In this document: positions 1 to 8,047 of the stretch, one piece after another
Numbering within the stretch: the stretch's first letter is position 1
Layout: the number at the start of each line of letters is the position of its first letter
NCBI GenBank assembly: GCA_014860355.1
Contig: JACZJV010000181.1
Coordinates: 1-57,908 of the forward strand
DNA: 57,908 bases
Origin: Burkholderiales bacterium
Lineage (GTDB): Bacteria; Pseudomonadota; Gammaproteobacteria; Burkholderiales; SG8-39
Reading direction: 5' to 3'
Made by a program: the position numbers and the translations under genes
The notes under the pieces: generated by a model
Told to the model about the DNA's origin: nothing
The model's database searches: none
The model's input: the letters and a program-made list of their open reading frames with translations, nothing else

Positions 1-107
1 CGCTACAATGGCGCGATCGAATCAAGCCAAACCAGATCAACCGCCGCGCGGCGGACGTCCTTTCTCTCCGCTCCGAACTGCACGCGCATCCATGAAGACC
101 CTGCCGC

Positions 108-1766
108 ATGACTGATGCCGCCACACGCCGCAGACGCAAGCGACTGCGGCTGGGGCCGCTGATGCGCGTGCTGCTGCCCTCGCTGTTCACGCTGACACTG
201 ATCGTGCTGTTGATATTCACGATAGTGTTCACCGAGTACACCTGGCAATGGGTCATGTTCCTGTCCGGCATCCTGTTCGCCTCGGTGCTGTCCATGATCA
301 GCGCCACCTGGAAAAGCAGCTGGCGCATGGCGCGGCGCACGGCCGAGGCGGTGCACTACAAACAGCGACTCCAGGCCGAAATCCAGCAGCACCGCGGCAC
401 GCGCGAACAGCTGGAGCGCGAGCTGGCGCTGCACCAGCTGGACCGCACGCGCCTGGCGAAGGAAACCGAGGCCCACCGCCAGATCGCCGCGGGCAAGCGC
501 GCGGCCGAAAGCAGGCTCGCGATGCTCAAGCTCCATCTGGATGAGATCGCCGTGTTTGTCGATCGCGAGCGTAACTGCGGCTTCCATACCAGGCGGTTTG
601 CCGCCTGGGCCGGCATGCCCTCGATGCGCATAGACGGGCTTGCGCTGGAGGAAGCGCTGTCGGCGAGCGCCGCCGAGACCCTGCGCCCGCGGCTGCTCGA
701 TGCCATGGACGGGCGCGGCGCGCGCGCCGAGATGTCGATCGAACACAACAGCGGCAAGGAGCAGGTCGTGATGGTGGATTTCCTGCCGCAGCGCGACGAC
801 TCGGGCGAAGTCAGCGGGACGCTGCTGCTGATAAGGGAGCCGCAGGCAACTGCTTACGGCGCATTGACGAGCGCCGATGCCGCATCGCAGGAGGCCCAGG
901 TGTCGGCGGCAGAGGAAACGCATCGCGGCGCCACCAAGGTGTTGATCGCGGATGAGAACGGCAACTCGGTCTACCTGAGCTCGCTCACCGAGGAGTTGAG
1001 CGGCTGGGGCAATCCGCGCGAGCGCATACACCACGCGATCCAGCACGACGGATTCGATCTGTACGCCCAGGAAATCGTCGCGCTCGCCGCGGATGAACCG
1101 CAGAAGTCCATGCACGAACTGCTCATACGCATGCACGACGAGGAGCAGAACATGGTCCCCCCGGGGACCTTCCTGCCGATCGCCGAGCGCTTCAACATGA
1201 TGCCCGACATCGACCGTTTCGTGGTGCGCAAGGCCATCGCCGCGCGCGCGGCCATGGACGCCGCCTCGGATCCGGCGGCGAACTCGGCCGGTGCGCCGCT
1301 GCTGTGCATCAACCTCGCGCGCAGCACCATCGAGGACGACGCCTTCCCCGCGTTCGTCCTGCGCGCGCTGGAGCGCAGCGGGATGCCCGGACAGATTTTG
1401 TGTTTCGAGATCGCCGACGGCGATGCGACCGCCTGCCTCCCCGACGCGGTGCGCCTTGCGCGCGAATTGAAGCCCGCCGGGTGCCGCTTCACCCTCGACG
1501 GCTTCGGCCGCGCGGGCATCGGCTTCGAGCACGTCAAGGCGCTGCCGCTCGATTACCTCAAGATCGACGGCAGCATCATCCTGCAGATCCTGCGCGTGCC
1601 CGAGGCGCTGGCCAAGGTGCGCGCGATCCAGCGCGTAAGCAATGTCATCGGGCTGCGCACCATCGCCGAGATGGTGGAGAGCGACGAATGCCTGGAACGC
1701 CTGCGCGCGGTCGGCGTCAATTACGCCCAGGGCTTTGGCATCGCTCAGCCGCGGCCCTTCGCCTGA
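108..1766 (+). CDS. Membrane-anchored protein with degenerate EAL domain
   Basis: Two predicted membrane helices (about residues 20-42 and 47-66) are followed by a long charged coiled coil (about 75-150), a PAS-like segment (about 140-245) and a C-terminal EAL-type domain (about 310-552). The EAL signature reads ELLIR with E337. The DDFG metal-binding motif reads LDGFG, so the second Asp is replaced by Gly465. The lysine of LKID is kept (K485). EAL domains with this loss usually do not cleave cyclic-di-GMP and act as binding receptors; that is an inference here. No GGDEF domain is visible. It precedes lapG and lapD on the same strand, which suggests a role in the same cyclic-di-GMP controlled surface process. 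The ATG has only a weak ribosome binding site. Confidence 0.8.
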   Translation: MTDAATRRRRKRLRLGPLMRVLLPSLFTLTLIVLLIFTIVFTEYTWQWVMFLSGILFASVLSMISATWKSSWRMARRTAEAVHYKQRLQAEIQQHRGTREQLERELALHQLDRTRLAKETEAHRQIAAGKRAAESRLAMLKLHLDEIAVFVDRERNCGFHTRRFAAWAGMPSMRIDGLALEEALSASAAETLRPRLLDAMDGRGARAEMSIEHNSGKEQVVMVDFLPQRDDSGEVSGTLLLIREPQATAYGALTSADAASQEAQVSAAEETHRGATKVLIADENGNSVYLSSLTEELSGWGNPRERIHHAIQHDGFDLYAQEIVALAADEPQKSMHELLIRMHDEEQNMVPPGTFLPIAERFNMMPDIDRFVVRKAIAARAAMDAASDPAANSAGAPLLCINLARSTIEDDAFPAFVLRALERSGMPGQILCFEIADGDATACLPDAVRLARELKPAGCRFTLDGFGRAGIGFEHVKALPLDYLKIDGSIILQILRVPEALAKVRAIQRVSNVIGLRTIAEMVESDECLERLRAVGVNYAQGFGIAQPRPFA

Positions 1767-1866
1767 GCCTGAAATAAATGGGGTCGGGTTCACAATTGAG
1801 GCATAGTGAGGCAATTTCGTTGATGCAAGACGCCGACGACGCGACTGCAACATAGGAAACACGCCC

Positions 1867-2271
1867 ATGGGTACACGCTCCGAACTCGAGGCTGCCTTGC
1901 AGAAAGCCGAGGCCGAGTGGCGCGAAGCACTCCACGAACTGGAACTGGCGCAAGCGCGCTTGACCAAGGCAAACACCGGTTGGGATCAGCTGATCGCCGA
2001 CCGGCGCAAGAGCGTCCCTGACCGGCGCAAGCCGGGCACCGTCTGGAACGGTCCGTTTCCCGACAGGCGCGTTGCCACCAGCGACCGGCGCGTACGCGAC
2101 ACCGGCATCGCCGCGCTCTCCAAGGTCGTCGCCAACCAGCACCGGATCTATCTCGAACGGGACAAAGCCGAGGAAGAACTCGCCGCAGCAAGGCTCAGGC
2201 TGGACGCCGCAGGCGCGAAGCGGGACAAGGCCGCCGCCGCGCTGGATAAACCGGACGACGCAGCAAACTGA
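1867..2271 (+). CDS. Small coiled-coil protein with DRR repeats, unknown function
   Basis: A 134-residue hydrophilic protein that I do not recognise. The N-terminal 40 residues and the C-terminal 45 residues look like amphipathic, charged helices able to form coiled coils. Between them are four short repeats built on Asp-Arg-Arg (ADRRK, PDRRK, PDRRV, SDRRV). There is no signal peptide or membrane segment, so it is probably cytoplasmic. It lies between the degenerate EAL gene and lapG on the same strand, with about 90-100 bp on each side, so co-transcription is possible but not shown. Codon use resembles the neighbours. Confidence 0.6.
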   Translation: MGTRSELEAALQKAEAEWREALHELELAQARLTKANTGWDQLIADRRKSVPDRRKPGTVWNGPFPDRRVATSDRRVRDTGIAALSKVVANQHRIYLERDKAEEELAAARLRLDAAGAKRDKAAAALDKPDDAAN

Positions 2272-2362
2272 ACGCAGGCGCAAGCGCCTGCCCCGGCAGG
2301 ACCGGCAGGTGTCCCTAGCCGCCATACCCCGGGGCATACCAGTCAACGAACCAGGGAGTCCG

Positions 2363-3103
2363 ATGCCAGTCCTGAACGCAAACGCGGATCGCAGCGGCGC
2401 CGATGCCAGGCGGCGGCGCGGGCTGCGCCGGCTCGCGTATCTGGCGCTGCTCGCGATCGGCGCGGACATGGCGCTGGCGGCGGCGCCGGGGCCGGGATTT
2501 TCGCGCAGCGTGACCGCGGGCCTGGTGCAGCGCTACGCGGCCAGATTCGGAGCGGACAGCAGATCGCGCATCGACGGCTGGCAGCAATTCGTGCGTTCGG
2601 TTCAGGCCGAAGAGCGACAAGCCGCCGGCGGCGAGCTGGCGCTGCTGGTACCGGTGAACACCTTTTTCAATCGCCTGCCCTTCCTCAGCGACACGGCCCA
2701 CTGGAGGGTGGAAGACTATTGGGCTTCGCCGGCGGAGTCGATAGGCAGCAACGGTGCCGACTGCGAGGATTTCTCCATTGCCAAATACTACGCCCTGAAA
2801 GAACTGGGCATACCGATCGAGCGCCTCAGGATTACCTACGTCAAAGCCGCGCGACTGGACCAGGCGCACATGGTGCTCGCCTACTACCCGGCGCCCGGCG
2901 CCGAGCCGCTGGTGCTGGACAACCTGGAGAACGATGTCAGACCGGCATCGCAGCGCGCCGACCTGGTACCGGTGTACAGCTTCAACGACGAAGATCTGCT
3001 GCTGGTGCGCGAGGGCCAGGCCGGCAAGAGAGCGGGCAGCGCGCGGCAGATCAGGTTGTGGCGCGGCTTGCTCGACAAGCTGCAACAGGAACTGTTGTAC
3101 TGA
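2363..3103 (+). CDS. lapG: Periplasmic LapG-like cysteine protease (BTLCP family)
   Basis: Bacterial transglutaminase-like cysteine proteinase. In the Lap system this periplasmic calcium-dependent protease cuts the N-terminus of a LapA-type adhesin and releases cells from biofilm. The catalytic triad is visible as Cys134 (in NGADCEDF), His169 (in QAHMVLAY) and Asp186 (in VLDNLEND). An N-terminal hydrophobic segment ending in ALAAA is a probable signal peptide. The ATG was chosen because AGGGAG lies six bases upstream and the protein then has the usual LapG length (246 residues). lapD follows 39 bp downstream, the standard partner arrangement. No large repetitive adhesin or type I secretion genes are present in the window, so the substrate is elsewhere or absent. 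Confidence 0.92.
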   Translation: MPVLNANADRSGADARRRRGLRRLAYLALLAIGADMALAAAPGPGFSRSVTAGLVQRYAARFGADSRSRIDGWQQFVRSVQAEERQAAGGELALLVPVNTFFNRLPFLSDTAHWRVEDYWASPAESIGSNGADCEDFSIAKYYALKELGIPIERLRITYVKAARLDQAHMVLAYYPAPGAEPLVLDNLENDVRPASQRADLVPVYSFNDEDLLLVREGQAGKRAGSARQIRLWRGLLDKLQQELLY

Positions 3104-3142
3104 GCATTACCAAAAGCGTGCTAGGCTAATCGGGACAACATC

Positions 3143-5095
3143 ATGACTTTATTCCGGCAACTGTTTTTCGGCGCGTCGCTGCTGTTCCTGCTGGTCCTGG
3201 TGGGGGTGGAGGCGATCTACCTCTCCAACGCGCGCCTGTACGTGCAGCAGCAGCTCGAATCGCATGCGCAGGACGCAGCGACCTCGCTTTCGCTCTGGCT
3301 CGCAACAATCAAGCCGTTCGAGGACCGCGCGCTGATCGAGACCGCGGTCAAGTCCTCCTTCGACCGCGGCTACTATCAGTCGATACGCGTGGTATCGATC
3401 AGCGGCGAAACCCTGGCGGCGAAGGAGCTGGCCCCCGCGCAAGGTGAAGTGCCGGCCTGGTTCACGCGGCTGTTTCCCCTTCGCGCGCCCGGCGCCGAGG
3501 CACTGATCAGCGCCGGATGGCAGCAGCTAGGACGCGTGCTAGTGACCAGCCATCCGAACTTCGCCTACCTGCAGCTCTGGCACACGGGCGTGCAGACGCT
3601 GGTGCTGCTGCTGCTCGTGTATGCGCTCGCGCTGCTCGCCCTGCGCGCCTTCCTCAGTACCATCCTGCGTCCCTTGAGCGCGGTCGAAGACGCGGCGCTC
3701 GCCATCGGCGAGCGCGATTTCAGGACCATAGCGCTCGCCCCCAGGTCGCGCGAACTCGGTCGCGTGGTCTCCGCGATGAACAGCCTGTCGGCGAAGATCA
3801 GGCGCCTCATCGAGGACGAGTCGGCGCGCGCCGAATCGCTGCAGCGCGCAGCCTACAGCGATCCGGTCACCGGCCTGCTCAACCGCCGCGGACTGGAACA
3901 CGAACTGCAGAGCCTGCTGCGCGCCGAACGCGACGTCTACTCCGGCGTGTTCGTGCTGCTCGAGCTGGAGCGTTTCAAGGAGTACAACCTGCGTCGCGGC
4001 TATCAGCGCGCCGACGAACTGCTGGCGCTGATCGCGCGCGTCATGAGCGGCGCCTGCGCCGGCCAGAACGCCGTGTGTTCGCGCTTCGGCGGGGCAAGCT
4101 TCACCGTGGCCGTGCTGAACATCGATGCGGGCGCCGCCCGTACCCTGACCGCGGCGATCAGCTCCAGCGTCGAAGCGGCCCTGGCCGAGCAGTCGCTAGC
4201 CGCGGAGGTCGAATTTCATTGCGGCGCGGCGCATTTCGATGCCGGCGCCCCGCCGCTCTCCGAGTTGCTGGCTGCGGCGGATCTGGCGCTGAGCCGGGCG
4301 CAGGGAAAAGGGCCCGACAGCTTCGACCTCATCGCGCTCGCGGAGATCGACCTGCGCGCCCGCGGCTCGCTTGCCTGGCGCGCGCAGATCGAGGACGCGA
4401 TCGACACCGACAAGCTCGCGCTGTACACGCAGCGCGTGGTCGGCCTGCCCGCGCGCGCACTGCTGCAGGAGGAGGTGGTGACGCGCATACTCGACGGCGA
4501 CAGCAATGCGGTGCCGGCGGCGCAGTTTCTGCCCATGGCGGCGCGCCACAGCCTGATGCCGCGCCTCGATTTGCGCGCGCTCCAGATATTGATCGCGCGC
4601 ATCGACGCCGGCGCGAGACTCGCACCGGTGATCGCGGTCAACGTCTCGGCGCAGACCGTCGCCGACGCGGCCTCGCGCCGCAGCCTGATCGCGCTGCTCG
4701 AGAGCCGGCGCGACATCGCCGCGCGCCTGGTGCTGGAAATGACCGAGTTCGGCGTGATCCAGGCGCCTGCGCTCAGCCTCGCCTTCGCCGCCGAGGTGCG
4801 CCGGCTGGGCGCGCAGTTCGCGATCGACAATTTCAACCTGCACCGCGAGTCGCTCAGGCGCCTGCGCGAACTGTTGCCGCATTACATCAAGCTCGCGCCG
4901 GTGTACACCAACGAGCTGAGGCACAACCAGGACAGCCGCTTCATCGTGTCCTCGCTGATCCGCATCGCGCAGACGCTGGAAATCGGCATCATCGCCCAGG
5001 CGGTCGAGGCCGAAACCCTGATCCTGCTGCTCGATGAAATGGGTTTCGCCGGCTACCAGGGCTACGCCAACGGGCGGCCCGCGCCGATCGCCTGA
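3143..5095 (+). CDS. lapD: LapD-like cyclic-di-GMP receptor, degenerate GGDEF-EAL
   Basis: Inner-membrane protein of 650 residues. It has an N-terminal membrane helix (about 5-27), a periplasmic LapD_MoxY-type domain (about 28-150), a second helix (about 152-175), a HAMP linker, then GGDEF and EAL domains. Both enzymatic domains have lost their signatures: GGDEF reads GGASF near residue 316, the EAL triplet region reads YTQRVV, and DDFG reads DNFN. LapD proteins bind cyclic-di-GMP through the dead EAL domain and, when bound, hold LapG through the periplasmic domain. This fits the adjacent lapG. The last 34 bp overlap the 3' end of the convergent diguanylate cyclase gene. Confidence 0.93.
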   Translation: MTLFRQLFFGASLLFLLVLVGVEAIYLSNARLYVQQQLESHAQDAATSLSLWLATIKPFEDRALIETAVKSSFDRGYYQSIRVVSISGETLAAKELAPAQGEVPAWFTRLFPLRAPGAEALISAGWQQLGRVLVTSHPNFAYLQLWHTGVQTLVLLLLVYALALLALRAFLSTILRPLSAVEDAALAIGERDFRTIALAPRSRELGRVVSAMNSLSAKIRRLIEDESARAESLQRAAYSDPVTGLLNRRGLEHELQSLLRAERDVYSGVFVLLELERFKEYNLRRGYQRADELLALIARVMSGACAGQNAVCSRFGGASFTVAVLNIDAGAARTLTAAISSSVEAALAEQSLAAEVEFHCGAAHFDAGAPPLSELLAAADLALSRAQGKGPDSFDLIALAEIDLRARGSLAWRAQIEDAIDTDKLALYTQRVVGLPARALLQEEVVTRILDGDSNAVPAAQFLPMAARHSLMPRLDLRALQILIARIDAGARLAPVIAVNVSAQTVADAASRRSLIALLESRRDIAARLVLEMTEFGVIQAPALSLAFAAEVRRLGAQFAIDNFNLHRESLRRLRELLPHYIKLAPVYTNELRHNQDSRFIVSSLIRIAQTLEIGIIAQAVEAETLILLLDEMGFAGYQGYANGRPAPIA

Positions 5096-6417
5096 GATTG
5101 CGCGAACCCCGCATCGCCCGGACCTGCGGGCTGGCGGAACATCGGAAAGAAGGCCCGGTCCACGACCATCAGGTGGCGCGCGACCACGTCCTGCGCGAGG
5201 AACTCGACGATGGCGCCCAGGCTCGCCTTGCCCGCTTCGAGCTGTTCTGCCATGTACTGGGCCCGGCGCAGCAGTCCGGCGTGCGCCTGCCGGTGCTGCG
5301 GCAATTGCGCGTAGTGCAGGCGCTCGAGGATGGCCTCCTCGTCGGCGAAGTGGCGCTGCACATGCGCGAGCAGCCCGCCCAGCGCCGAGCGGACCGCGCC
5401 CGGCGCAATCCGCTCGGGCAGAGCGGCATCGATCAATATATTGGCCAGGCGGAACAATTCGCGGTGCTCGCCGTCGATGGTGGCATCGCCGCATTCGTAG
5501 CCTTCCTGCCAGGCGAGATGCAGCGCGCCGGCGCCGCCCGCCGCCGCCCAGGCGTCGGAGTTGCCCTGGCGCGACACCACGACGCGATTGCGCCCGCTGC
5601 GCTTGGCTTCGTACAGCGCTTCGTCCATGCGCCTGAACCAGCTCTGCGCGTCTTCGTCGCCGTCGTGCTCGGCGACGCCGAGGCTGACGGTCACCCTGCC
5701 CGCCCCCTCGAATGCGTGAGCGGCCACGGCCTCGCGCAGGGTCTCGGCCACGCGCTCGGCGCCGCGATAGCCGGCGGAGGAAACCAGCACCACGAACTCC
5801 TCCCCGCCCCAGCGGAACAGCAGGTCCGAGGCGCGGATGCGCTTGCGCGCGAGCTGCACCAGTTCGCGCAGCACCGAATCGCCCACGGCGTGGCCGTAGT
5901 CGTCGTTGATCTTCTTGAAGTGGTCGGCGTCGAACAGGATCAGCGACAGCGGTTGCCGGTTCGCCAGACTGCGCGCGCGCTCGGATTCGATCACGCGGTC
6001 CAGGTGCGCGCGGTTCCATGCCCCGGTCAGGTGGTCGGTGGCGACGAGCCGCTCGAGCTCGCCGATGCGCGCGCGCAGCGCATCCAATTCGGAATGCTGC
6101 TCTACGCCTCCCGCTTGCTCGATGATCAGCAGTATATGGCCGGAGGCGCGCACGGCGCGGGCGCGGACTTCTGCGTCTGCGCCTTCGCGCAGCGACAGCG
6201 TCAGCTTGTGCCAGCCGTCGCGCTGATCATGGATCAGGGCGCCCAGCCGGCCGGCGTTCACGCCGTCCGCGCCGAAGCGCTGCAGGAACATCGCGTTGAC
6301 GCGTTCGGTGCGCCCGGAGGCATCCAGTAGCGCCAAGGGCGCGGGAAACGCGACGAAGGTTTCCAGCAGGTCGACGTCGGCCGGGTGGGCGGACCCAGGC
6401 GGATTTTCGGTCGTCAT
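5062..6417 (-). CDS. Diguanylate cyclase with PAS-like and hemerythrin domains
   Basis: Cytoplasmic protein of 451 residues. A PAS-like N-terminus (about 17-100) is followed by a short coiled coil, a GGDEF domain (about 125-285) and a C-terminal bacteriohemerythrin (about 300-430). The active site reads GGEEF (204-208), and an inhibitory I-site RASD lies five residues before it, so it should make cyclic-di-GMP and show product inhibition. All seven di-iron ligands of hemerythrin are visible: His318, His356, Glu360, His375, His379, His415 and Asp420. Such fusions are expected to tune cyclase activity to oxygen or redox state; for this protein that is inference. It converges with lapD and could supply or sense the same signal. 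Confidence 0.9.
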   Translation of the reverse strand: MTTENPPGSAHPADVDLLETFVAFPAPLALLDASGRTERVNAMFLQRFGADGVNAGRLGALIHDQRDGWHKLTLSLREGADAEVRARAVRASGHILLIIEQAGGVEQHSELDALRARIGELERLVATDHLTGAWNRAHLDRVIESERARSLANRQPLSLILFDADHFKKINDDYGHAVGDSVLRELVQLARKRIRASDLLFRWGGEEFVVLVSSAGYRGAERVAETLREAVAAHAFEGAGRVTVSLGVAEHDGDEDAQSWFRRMDEALYEAKRSGRNRVVVSRQGNSDAWAAAGGAGALHLAWQEGYECGDATIDGEHRELFRLANILIDAALPERIAPGAVRSALGGLLAHVQRHFADEEAILERLHYAQLPQHRQAHAGLLRRAQYMAEQLEAGKASLGAIVEFLAQDVVARHLMVVDRAFFPMFRQPAGPGDAGFAQSQAIGAGRPLA

Positions 6418-6447
6418 GGCCGATCAATGGCAACGGTGGCGATACTG

Positions 6448-7944
6448 CTATTCCGGAATCGCATAAGAATTCTCCCGAAACAGCTTCAGGCAGGCGTCGA
6501 CTGCCGCCGGGTCGAAGGCGGTGCCGCGCTTGCTTTCGATCTCCTGCAGGGCGACCTCGATCGCCAGCCCCGGGTGATAGGGTCGATGCGAGGTCATCGC
6601 TTCGACCACGTCGGCGACCGCCATGATGCGCGAGCCCTGCAGGATTTCATCGCCCTTTAACCCCTGCGGGTAGCCCGAGCCGTCCAGCCTTTCGTGGTGC
6701 TGCAGCACGATGCTGGCGATGGGCCAGGGAAACTCGATCTCCCGGAGGATGTCGTAGCCGGCATGCGAGTGCGTCTTGACCAGCGCGAATTCGCTGTCCG
6801 TGAGTCTGCCCGGCTTGGTGAGGATTTCCGCGGGGATCTGGATCCGTCCCAGATCGTGGATATTCGCGGCGAGCCGGATGCCGTCGATTTCGTCCTCGTC
6901 CACGCCGAGTTCGCGCGCGATGGCGACCGCCAGCTCGCCCACGCGCCGCTGATGTCCCGCCGTATGCGGGTCGCGCGCTTCCACCGTATCGGCGATGGCG
7001 CGGATGGAAGCCTCCAGGCTCTTGCGCAGTTTCTCCTGGAATTGCTCCCGCGCCCGCGCAATGCGGTCGCGCTCGACCCTGGTGCGCTGGCTGGCGATGC
7101 CGAAGGACAGGTCGGCCGCCGCCTCGCTCAACAGCCTGACTTCCTCGCTGCCGAATGCACCGGTGTCTTCGGCGCAGATATTGAGCACGCCGATTACGCG
7201 CTCGTCCATGCGCAAGGGCAGAATGACGCAGGAGCCGCAGCCGCTGCGCATCGCATAGTCGCGCCAGGACGGCGGACCGGGTTCCCTCTGCAAATCCTGC
7301 ACCACCACCGCCACATCGTTGCGGATTGCCTTGCCCAGTGGCGTCTGCCCGCATTCGGCGTCTCCCCAGGTGAATTTCGCGCTGTCGAGAAATTTCCCGC
7401 TCAGGCTGCCGCGCTGCGCGACCGGGCGCAGGCTCTTTTCGGCGTCGCCCTCCACGTAGCCGATCCAGACGAGGCGATGCCCGCCCGCCTCGGCGATCGC
7501 CCGGCACATCTCGCTGAGCAATTCCGGTTCTCCCCGCTTCGCGATCGCCAGCGCGCGATTGCCCGCCGAGAGCACCCGCAGCGCGCGTACCGTGCGCGAG
7601 AGCTGCAGCTCCTTCGACTGCAGCGCCTCGGCCATGCGGTCGAAGGATAGCGCCAGTTGTTCGATTTCGTCGCCATCGGCGTCAAAGCCCACGCGCGTGG
7701 CCAGATCGCCCTTGGCGAGTTTTTCCGCGGCGCCGGTCAGCGCCGCGATGCGCCGCACGAACACCGACTCGCTGCCCAGCCACACGGCTGCGAAGGTGAG
7801 GACGAGCAGCGCCAGTTCGAGCAGGCGGCCCTCGCGCTCGCCGAACGCATGATAGACAGTCAAGCCGAGCACGAGCGCGAGTGGTATCGCGATCAGCAGC
7901 AGGACGCGCGCCCGGAGGCTACGCAACACCTTAGGCATCAGCAT
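6448..7944 (-). CDS. HAMP-GAF-HD-GYP cyclic-di-GMP phosphodiesterase
   Basis: The N-terminus carries two hydrophobic helices, then a HAMP linker, a GAF-like sensory domain and a C-terminal HD-GYP domain. HD-GYP signatures are intact: HQRRVGELA, NIHDLGRIQIP and HHERLDGSGYPQGLKG. These proteins hydrolyse cyclic-di-GMP to pGpG or GMP with a metal centre. The open frame extends upstream to 8064, but that extension is hydrophilic and overlaps the preceding gene. I chose the ATG at 7944; the ATG at 7938 is equally plausible. It lies about 100 bp downstream of the MshEN-type ATPase gene on the same strand, so the two may be co-expressed. Confidence 0.88.
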   Translation of the reverse strand: MLMPKVLRSLRARVLLLIAIPLALVLGLTVYHAFGEREGRLLELALLVLTFAAVWLGSESVFVRRIAALTGAAEKLAKGDLATRVGFDADGDEIEQLALSFDRMAEALQSKELQLSRTVRALRVLSAGNRALAIAKRGEPELLSEMCRAIAEAGGHRLVWIGYVEGDAEKSLRPVAQRGSLSGKFLDSAKFTWGDAECGQTPLGKAIRNDVAVVVQDLQREPGPPSWRDYAMRSGCGSCVILPLRMDERVIGVLNICAEDTGAFGSEEVRLLSEAAADLSFGIASQRTRVERDRIARAREQFQEKLRKSLEASIRAIADTVEARDPHTAGHQRRVGELAVAIARELGVDEDEIDGIRLAANIHDLGRIQIPAEILTKPGRLTDSEFALVKTHSHAGYDILREIEFPWPIASIVLQHHERLDGSGYPQGLKGDEILQGSRIMAVADVVEAMTSHRPYHPGLAIEVALQEIESKRGTAFDPAAVDACLKLFRENSYAIPE

Positions 7945-8047
7945 GCCGCCTGCCGCCCATCGGCGCGGTCCGGCGCTGCCGGGATGAACCGGGCCGGGAT
8001 CTGCTTTGACGCAGTCATTGCGCAACCCGACCCTGCACTGATATGTG

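Noticed and set aside
3-1976. 657-codon minus-strand frame opposite the degenerate EAL gene
   Set aside because: It is a codon-bias shadow of the plus-strand gene. It is Arg/Ala/His-rich and has no domain pattern.
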